Positions 55,777-64,000 of a stretch of 64,000 nt of DNA are shown here, one piece after another. Made by a program: the position numbers and the translations under genes. Below the pieces are notes generated by a model, which saw only the letters and a list, made by a program, of their open reading frames with translations, did no database searches and had not been told where the DNA came from. Every line of letters starts with the position of its first letter. Within the stretch, counting starts at the first letter, position 1. The stretch is from positions 38,774,114-38,838,113 of the forward strand of contig JASDDO010000024.1 in the NCBI GenBank assembly GCA_030015575.1, given 5' to 3'. Source of the DNA: Agapanthus africanus (lineage: Eukaryota; Streptophyta; Magnoliopsida; Asparagales; Amaryllidaceae).

Positions 55777-58475
55777 TGTCATGCCCCGCTTTCTAAGATA
55801 CGTAACTACAGCACGTGATAGAGCCAACCATGCTACATGTGGCTAGGAATCATCTCTCCACAGTCACATTACAGCTATCTATAGGATATCAAGAACAGTA
55901 AAATATATAATTTAACTAACACATGTCCATCTACTACAGTAAATAGAATCAAGAAAATGCATGTAACGAAAATGAATCAAGATCCAATAAACAATATTTG
56001 AATCATGTCCCAATATGGGCTCACATCAAAAGAAATAAAAATATGGAAATAAACAAACTAAACATCTCTAATAATGTACGTTCAATTCCTCATTGCTCGG
56101 CTTGATTGTTAAAGTACTCATGTTCGGTCTAGGATAAAAGTAGAGGAACTGGGCCATGCAAAACCTAAATGTCAGTGCATCATAATATTAAAATAACAGT
56201 GATAACCAGGATATAACTATATAAGTAAACATGAATATAAATAGCACATATATGAAACAGTGAGGTATGTGTATGTATGAGTGTGTGATGTGTATTCTAA
56301 AATTGTGCTTCTCGGTTATCTATTCTAAAAATCTTTGAAATCAATTTAATGGAATCGTCGATGTAACTCAATAGTATCTCGTGCATACTCGGGACCACGG
56401 TTAAGAATCTCGGGCTGAATCCGAGACGTGCCGCTAAGCAGTAAACAGGTAACATGTACAGACGAATGATGTCAGCAGCATCATTCCGGGGTTGGCCGAG
56501 CCCGTAAAGACTGATTAGTATAAGTATCGAACTGTTGAGTTACAAATCAGGTTTCATTATTAATTTCCCCTTACCCTCAAGGTTTTGTGTTCAAATCAGG
56601 TATTTATGATATGAATCTAATGCCAACACAGGATCAAGCAGGTACAAGTTTTGTTTATGCAGACAACAAGTCACGTCCGTCAGGACAACAAGTCAGGATT
56701 GTCGGCATTAGTAATAAGATCCAAGTAAAAAGTCAGGTGGTGTGTTGTGAACACCTCATGTGATGCATATGTATCGATAGATACCCAATGTGAAACTGTA
56801 ATCAATATCGGAACAGGGTAAACAAAACTGATGCCAGGATGCATATGTATTTATCTGTAATAACCATTATACATCCACTACTAAGTGTGATGCAAACTAG
56901 ATAACATGCTGTACTAATATAGTAGTATAATGATATCATGATGTTCCAACATGCAATTAAATATGCTATTATCAGTACGGATACGAAGGGATACTATAAA
57001 ACTATAAATCGGTAATAGTTGCTTAATAATAAAACACAATTACTATTTGTATTCATATAGATATTGATATAGTAACATAGCATGTTGCAAGTTAAACTTG
57101 CCTGATCGGATCTCATGTCGGGGTACGTACGTCACGTTCGACGTCGGATTAACGTCGCGATGCAAACTCACGCGCATCCAGGACTGGACCTGGCTGATCA
57201 GTGACGTGACATGATGACTAGGCTGGACGATGATGGTGATTGGGTCGTCTGGATCGTCGGCGACACGCGCAACTCCGGCGAGACGGCCAGAAAACCAAGA
57301 AAGCAAGCAAGAAAGAAAGAAAGAAAGAAGCAGAGGAGAAATTGCTATGGGTTCTAGAGTGGCGAGGACAAAAGAAAGGGGAGAAGACGACGGCGACGAC
57401 GGGATGCCGTCGACGACAAGGGGTGGTGGGTTCTTGGTTGCTGTCGGGTTCATCGGGAAGTCAGGGTTGATGGTGGTGGTGGAGGGTGTTGTGCTGATGA
57501 AGAGAAGAGAGGGATGAGGAGGTGAAGGCGGGAGTTAGGGTGATGGCGACGGTGAGTCGCCGGCGATGAGGGTGGAGGTTCTTGGGTTGCAGGTGGCGGT
57601 TGCTGGAGGTGTAAGGATGGCCGAGAAGAAAGGGGAAAGGAGAAGAGGTCTTGGAGGTGGTGAAGGTAATGAGGGTGAGGTCGAGGTAAGGTCGACGACG
57701 AGGTTTGGTGATCGGCGGCGATGGCTTGGTAAGGGGTAGGGTTTTGGGTTTGCTTGGGGTTGCAGGCTTCGTGGTCGGGGTGCAAGGTGCTCGGGTATGG
57801 AGAGAGGAGGTGGTTCCGAAGGTTGTGACGAGGATGAGGAGGTGGTGGTGACGACGAGGTGAGGTCGGCGATGAGGGAAACAAGCGTGGGCTTGGGTTTC
57901 TCGTCGCGAGAATATAAAGGAGGAAGAAGGCAGGAGAGAGGTGTGTGTTAATTATTAGGTTATATATATGGGAGAGAGGCAGTGAGCGAGAGGAGAAAGA
58001 GAGGCTGGAAAGAGAGAGAGAGAGACAGAGTGTGTAGAGAGAGAGAATAGGATTTGATAATTAGTTATTATAATATTATATATATATATAAGTTAATATA
58101 TATAATGTTACTTTATGATTATAAAAATATTATAATATATATATATATATATATTCTGGGTTTAAACAACTAATATCAATATACTCCGAATATTACCCGG
58201 GTTTCTTCTAAAAATCTAGTTTTAAAATATGGAGAATATACGTAAAAATTAAAACCATAATGCGATACCCGGTCAGTAAAAATGCTTACCCACAAGTACG
58301 GATCTACGTAAATATACGAAGCGATCCAAACGAGTCTGTTTTAACACTTTGGACATGAACACGATGTATGGATGCACACATATGATATGGGGTATGATAA
58401 CATGCCATGCTAGATATCAAAATATATTACTTGGTCATAATTTGTATTATTTAAAAGATATGCAGATACTAAATA
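55777..58475 (-). mobile_element. Partial Ty3/Gypsy LTR, same family as the solo LTR at 13,972
   Basis: The plus strand begins TGTCATGCCCCGCTTTC and follows the solo LTR in order: GTGGCTAGGAA, CCACAGTCACATTA, TGCTCGGCTTG, GGGCCATGCAAAACC, and a GA-rich tract around 57,290-57,330. Its sense start is missing: near 58,475 another LTR takes over. AT dinucleotide tracts are at 58,077-58,090 and 58,135-58,153. The ORFs in its GC-rich part (57,040-57,890) are low-complexity and are not taken as genes. Confidence 0.8.
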
Positions 58476-60124
58476 TTTTACGACTCAAACTTTACTGTAC
58501 GAAAATTTTTAAGTTAATGTACAGAAAAGAGTTGTAAGCCTGAGCACAAGTTATAAATTTAATTTGTTTAAGAACAACAAGAAGCCACTTGTAGCTCACT
58601 GGTAAAGCTTTGCACTGCTGTGACATAACCCCTGTGTTCGAATCCCATCAGCTACATATATTTTTACAGATTTTTCTTTTAAACATTTTGGAAGCCCAAA
58701 AGTTTACACGTGCAATACACGTAAAATTAAAAATCATAGAAAATCAAACATGTGCTGAATGTTATATGAACCGATATGGACACGTGGCACAAATCCAAGC
58801 CCCAACCCCCTACAGATGACCGGCGAGATTAGCCTATGGGCCGGCGCCGCCGAGCCCCCCGTAGGTAATGCCCCCAAACTCTACACACTAATCGTTTGGC
58901 CTACCCCCACTACCCTAGTACTGTTTGTTTTCTCTGTAAATTAACAGAGAGATTAAAATCACCCATTAATCCAAACTTTAATACATTTTAATTCTCTTTT
59001 CATTCTCAAAACCTTAATTTTACCTTATAAATACAAACACATACCCTAGCACTGTTCATTCTGAAATCTCTTGTCAAAAATTGTCAAAATTTTCCAAGTC
59101 AAAGAAGAGTACAAGTGAAGTTAGCACTAGACCAAGTTTCGGCGAGGATGAGGATTCGAGACGGTTCCGGAGACCCCGCGACTCCATGAAGCCACCAACC
59201 TTTTCCTAAACCTCTCCTCTCTTCTCTAAACTTGTAAGTCCCCTCTCTTCCTAATTTAAAAAGTTCTCTTTTCAAAACTCGTTGGAAGTGGAGTTATTCC
59301 AATATCCGATTCTAAACTTGTTAAAATCATAATCTTTCTTAATAACCAATCATCTATATCATTATATCTTGCTTAATAATCATGAAACAAACATTGAGAA
59401 CAAGTTTCATCTTAACATACCATATTATGTAACATCTATTTGCATTTTTCGTTTAAATACCACAAACTTTACATATGACATATTTTAATTACTTTAGCTT
59501 AGCATACCTTTAGAAAACCTTACGAGGTAATGACCTACATCTCACATACACACATCATGATATAGCACGATTCACTTGAAAACAATATCATGTGGCAAAT
59601 ATGATTTTTCAAATAAATACCTTAAATTATTAAAAACCGTATTTTCTTTAAATTGTATGATTACATTCTTTGCGATTATGCCTCTACAACCCAATTTTGG
59701 GAAACCCGATCGAGATGGTGCGGATTATCGCACATTCTCGAGACTAGTAGAGTGAGATGCAGACCTCCTCACAGAGCATACGATCTTGATGGAATTTTTA
59801 TACAATTTTTAAGAAAAACGAGGATTTCTATTTAATTATAAATAGCTATCTTTTAATAAATATTATCAAAACACATATTTATAAGATATTATTAAATTCC
59901 ATGTTTTCCAAACAAAATAATAGAATTACAATTTTCATGAAAATACCATCAAGAATCCATGCAAATCAACTTTACACAAAATACCATGAACTATTCAAGT
60001 TAGGTATTTATTCACTAGAATACCTCACTTTTAAAAATTACATCCATGAAAACCCTAAATACGATAAATAAATACTTGAAGTTTATTTTGAAAGTATAAT
60101 AAAAATATTTTTCATAAAACATCC
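58476..60124 (+). mobile_element. Partial Tekay/Del-like LTR, plus strand
   Basis: It is collinear with the first 1.6 kb of the 45,009 LTR (ACTGTACGAAAATTTTT near the start, a tRNA-like module at 58,590-58,650, GGTGCGGATTATCGCACATT near 59,715). It stops at 60,124, where a minus-strand Tekay element begins, so the rest of this LTR should lie beyond that element, outside the window. Confidence 0.8.
58590..58650 (+). other. tRNA-like module in the 58.5-kb Tekay LTR
   Basis: A-box-like TAGCTCACTGGTAAAGC (58,592-58,608) and B-box-like GTGTTCGAATCCC (58,634-58,646), about 115 bp into the LTR. Confidence 0.55.
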
Positions 60125-62903
60125 TGTCGCGCCCCGCTTCCCAGAGTACGGTAAAGAGACGTGACGGGTCACGTGATGTATTTACTCAGAAGTAAACACG
60201 CTAAGTGTAAATAAACAATATAATACAAATGTGCACAAGAAAGACATGAGATATAAAAGAATAGCAAATTTTTATTTATTAAACATTCTTTACAATGCAA
60301 CTGAAAAGTAAATACAATATGAAAAGCAATGCATAAATAATGGCATGAACTGAAAGTAAAGTATATACAAGTGAACTAAAGCTCGGGGTTCTCGATGAAC
60401 TGCTCCAAGTCTTCTGAGCTGGGCTCGATCTCCAAAGAGTCGGGTCCTCCTGACAACATTCCAAAGAAAGAATAGAAAAGGAATGTCGTCAGCGAACAAT
60501 CGCTCGGTAAGTCCTAAAGAGAAATAGAAATAGAATAGACAGATAGAGAGTATAACTGATATAATGTATGTTTATTATGTTATCGTTGTTATTTGTAGCT
60601 TGGTACAGAATATGCTAGTGTATGCGAGAGTAGTCCAACTATTCCGTGAACTAAGGTATACGAAGCACAAGAAACCGTTAAACCACGGAACAACAACAAC
60701 GAAAATTCAGGTGTATTAAAGTGACCATCATCGTGCCAGTTTTAACACATTCCGTACAAATGTACCCCTTTTAAACCCCGTAATGTTTATTGTATTGTTA
60801 TGTAGTGATTTGTAGATATAAGACTTGCCGAAACTATGATATCAATTGTTCATGTAAATGGATAAGGATATAAACGGATAGTCATGTAGACACGTCAATG
60901 TATATCCATGGTTCGGTCAAATCAAGTCATGTTGATATAGATAGATTCATATTGTAATGGAATTATATCAAATATGGATTGTATTCGGATTAAACTGAGA
61001 CACTGTCTAAGTCAGACACTTAAACAGAATTGAAGTCCTGAATTAAGTTTTAGAGTTATCGGTAACTGCTGCACATGGACGGCAGAATTTGTGTTTTCTT
61101 CCAAGACAATTACCGCATTGATAACCCCGTTTTAGTTGTCTACCTTAAATAGGCAAGCACCCACATTCTCCGGCTCCTTGTGGCTCAAGAGAATTGGTCC
61201 CGCTTAAAACTATATTTACTAGGGTCCTTATTGTAAATTAATATAACTTGAGGGGGTTTTATGAAAAATAGTTTTGATATATTTTCAAAATAAACCTCAA
61301 GTATTTATTTATCGTTTTTAGGGTTTTCATAGATGTAATTTTTATAAGATGAGATATTATAGTGGATATAAATCTAAATTGAATAGTATATGGTATTTTC
61401 ATGTAAAATGACTTGTATTGGTTTGTGATGGTAGTTTCATGAAATTTTGGATTCCTTTGTTTAGATACATGGATATTTTTATGTATATTTAAAATAGATA
61501 GATTGATGATATTATATATAACTATTAGAAAATAAATTTATTTATTAAATAAAAATCACATTTTCTTAAAAATTGTAATATAAATTCCATAGAGATCGTA
61601 TACTCCATGAGGAGATCTGCATCTCGCCTTACTAGTCCGATAGAATTGCGATAATTCGCACCAACCAAATCAGGTTTCTCAAAATGGGTTGTAAGAACAT
61701 AATCATATAGAATTTGATTAAAACAATTTAAAGAATACGGTTTTGATAGTTTATGGTATTTAAATGTAAAATTCGTCTTAGCCACAAAAATATTATTTTC
61801 AAACCATCGTGCTATGTCATAATGAGTGTTGTGATGAGGTAGGTCATTACCTCGTGAGTTTTCTAAAGGTAATATGAACAATATGATGAATTAATGTCGT
61901 AGTTAAACTTTGTTGTATTTAAACGAAAAAGAGTAATATAAGTTGCATAGCAATTTATTTTGAATTTAAACTTGTTCTAAATATTGTTTTATGGTTACTA
62001 AATAAGATATTAAGAGATGGTTGATTTGTTGTTAAGAAAAGTTGGGCTTTAAAAGAAATTAGAATAGGAAATCGGAATAACTCCACTTCCGACGGGTTTT
62101 AATATGAGATTATTTTAGAATAGAAAAGAGGAGAGGAGAAGGAACTTACGAGTTTGGAGAAGAGAGAAAAGGTATAGGAACAAGTTGTTTCTTTATGGAG
62201 TCGTGGTGTCGCCGGATTTGTCCCGAATCGTCGTCGAAACTTGAACTTGGGCTAACTTCACTTGTATAACTTTTTGGAGTTGGAAAACTTTGAGAGTTTT
62301 GACAATGGATTTCAGAATAGAGAGGGATAAAGTGTGGGGTGGTATTTATAGGATAGAATTAGGGTTTAGGGTATTAAAATGAGAATTAAAATGCATTAAA
62401 ATTTGTTTTTAAAACTCATTTTAATTCTCTGTTAATGTGCAGGAAAATCAAACATAAGAGGAGTAGTGGGGGAGGACAAGGGGTGTTAGGGCAAAATTTG
62501 AGAGCATTAGGGACGGGAGAGCCCGACGGCGCCGGTCTGGGGATGATCTTCGCCGGCCATCTTGGTGAGGTGGGGTATGGGATTGCTGCCACATGTTCTC
62601 TTCTGTTTATATAACATATTCCATATGTTTATTTAATATGAATTTTCATTTTTACATGTATTGGACGTGTAAACTTTTGGGCTTCCAAAATTTTTAAAAG
62701 AAAATCAATAAAAATAATATGTGGCTGGGGGATTTGAACACAGGGGCTATGTCACAGCAGTACAAGCCTTTACCAATAAACTACAAGTTATTTCTTGCTG
62801 TTTTTAAACAACTTAAATTTATAACTTGTGCTCAGGATTTGCAAATACGCCATTTGTACATTAACTTTAAAAAATTTATGTACATTAAAACAGAGTCGTT
62901 ACA
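60125..62903 (-). repeat. 3' LTR of the minus-strand Tekay element
   Basis: It is the reverse-complement counterpart of the 45,009 and 52,674 LTRs, with the tRNA-like module at 62,727-62,786. In sense a purine-rich stretch (AAGGAAGGTAGAA, 62,916-62,904) abuts its start. Confidence 0.92.
62727..62786 (-). other. tRNA-like module in the minus-strand Tekay LTR
   Basis: Sense strand TTGTAGTTTATTGGTAAAGG (A-box-like, 62,785-62,766), then GTGTTCAAATCCCC (B-box-like, 62,742-62,729), at the same LTR offset as in the other copies. Confidence 0.5.
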
Positions 62904-62955
62904 TTCTACCTTCCTTACAAAAATTTCTTTCTCGAAATTTACAAAAATTTAAGGA

Positions 62956-64000
62956 CTAATCTACAAACAAGTGAGGGTATCTTGCACGCATGTCATCTTC
63001 TCTTTCCCACATTGATTCTCCTGGTGAGACTTTTCTCCAAATCACTCGAACCAAGTTTACTTCCTTGTTCCGAAGTGACTTTACTTTTCTGTCCAGAATT
63101 TCAACGGGTTGTTGCTCATAAGATAGATTCTTCTGTACAGTGAGCTCGGAGTGATCAAGAATGTGACCGGGGTCACTCACATACCTTCTGAGTTGGGATA
63201 TGTGGAACACGTTGTCCACTCCTTCCAATGAGGGTGGAAGTGCCAAGCGATAAGCAACTTCTCCGACTAGTTCGAGTATGTCGAACGGTCCAATGTATCT
63301 TGGACTTAGCTTACCCGCTTTCCAAAGAGAATCACTCCATAATTTGGAGAAATCTTCAGAAAGACATGATCTCCCAGTTTGAACTCAAAGTGTCGGCGCT
63401 TTGCATCAGCCCAGTGCTTCTTTCGATCTTGGGTTATGCGCATTCGTTCCCTGATAGTGCAAACTACATCTACAGTCGCCACTATCATCTCAGGTCCAAG
63501 GAGTTCTCTATCTCCGATGTCGTCCCAACTTAATGATGAATGACATTTCCTTCCATATAGAGCTGCAAATGGTGCCATTCCAATACTTGCTTGGTAGCTG
63601 TTGTTGTATGAAAACTCCACAAGATATAGGTGATCTTCCCACGATCCTCCGAAGTCTAGCATACAAGCTCTTACCATATCTTCAAGTATCTGAATCGTTC
63701 GCTCAGACTGTTCATCTATTTGTGGATGGTAAGCCGTGCTAAAGTTCAGACTCATTCCTAAACTAGCTTGCAGACTCTGCCAAAATTGCGATCAAAATCC
63801 GGTGTTACGATTGGAGACAATGCAAACCGGTACTCCATGTAATCTCACGATCTCCTGCATGAGTTCATGGGTATCAGAAACAGTACATTATGAAGAGTTA
63901 AATTTTACTTAAATTCATACTTACTTTCATGTACTTCTTTGCTTGTGTCTCAATAGATTGGCCAACTCAAAAGGAAATAAAATGAGCCGACTTTGTGAGT
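62956..64000 (-). pseudogene. Integrase C-terminal part and chromodomain-like tail of the minus-strand Tekay element
   Basis: The minus strand shows the late integrase segment STAYHPQIDEQSERTIQILE near 63,740-63,690, SYNNSYQASIGMAPFAALYG near 63,610-63,550, then FHISQLRRYV near 63,200 and EQQPVEILDRKVKSLRNKEV near 63,110, ending DDMRARYPHLFVD. The tail is the Tekay chromodomain-like type and is better preserved than in the element at 45,009. The rest of pol is outside the window. Broken at least once. Confidence 0.88.

Larger units (their letters stand above)
60125..64000 (-). mobile_element. Ty3/Gypsy Tekay/Del-like element, minus strand, running out on the right
   Basis: In window orientation the 3' LTR is 60,125-62,903 (2,779 bp) and pol follows to the window edge. 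Sense LTR ends are TGTAACGACTCTG and GCGGGGCGCGACA. The element is inserted in the plus-strand LTR at 58,476-60,124. The candidate target duplication CATCC (60,120-60,124) cannot be checked. The visible pol is broken at least once or twice. Confidence 0.9.

Noticed and set aside
57043-57883. Pro/Ser/His-rich ORFs on both strands
   Set aside because: GC-rich, low-complexity part of an LTR, with opposing frames both open by composition.

Overview
This window looks like a repeat-dense stretch of an angiosperm nuclear genome. I see no host protein-coding gene, rRNA gene or convincing functional tRNA gene. Nearly every base can be assigned to a nest of transposable elements: a Ty3/Gypsy Tat-lineage element, a CACTA (En/Spm) DNA transposon, two Ty1/Copia Angela/BARE-like elements, several Ty3/Gypsy Tekay/Del-like (chromovirus) elements and LTRs, and a 5S-rRNA-bearing Cassandra-type TRIM. 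This mixture is typical of large, repeat-rich plant genomes. I cannot name the species or say monocot versus dicot from it.

Layout. (1) 1-13,732, minus strand: a Tat element with a 2.57-kb 5' LTR (11,164-13,732), primer-binding site, an extra upstream ORF, gag, a very long pol (2,220 codons) and a tandem-repeat-rich 3' UTR. Its 3' LTR lies left of the window. All three reading frames are open, so it looks whole and young as far as it is visible. (2) 13,733-41,326, minus strand: a decayed CACTA transposase gene (transposase-associated N-terminal domain, TNP2 core, DUF4218, DUF4216, coiled-coil tail). It is split by the Tat element, by a 3.08-kb solo LTR (13,972-17,054, target duplication GTTGG), and by a plus-strand Copia element (20,468-39,328, target duplication GCTCG). 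That Copia element is itself split by a younger minus-strand Copia of a related family (26,596-36,687, target duplication TCAAG). (3) 42,843-64,000: a second nest. A partial Tekay-like LTR abuts a minus-strand TRIM whose LTR carries 5S rRNA sequence. The TRIM is split by a complete-length but broken Tekay element (45,009-55,487) and cut on its other side by a partial LTR (55,777-58,475). That LTR is cut by a plus-strand Tekay LTR (58,476-60,124), which is in turn entered by a minus-strand Tekay element (60,125 to beyond the window).

Relative ages come from insertion order and LTR comparison by eye. The CACTA is older than its inserts. The outer Copia LTRs differ by roughly 5-6 percent and the nested inner Copia LTRs by about 2.5 percent. 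The full-length Tekay LTRs differ by roughly 5 percent in sampled segments. The Tat element is probably among the youngest, judged only from its open frames.

The most unusual observations are these: a dense run of short hairpins through the Tat LTR, including three copies of one module whose stems change in a paired way; an array of CACGTG G-box cores upstream of its TATA box; a domain block repeated on either side of the Tat protease that resembles the end of gag; a tRNA-like module with pol-III-type A and B boxes at the same offset in five Tekay LTRs; and a conserved palindromic block in the leaders of both Copia elements.
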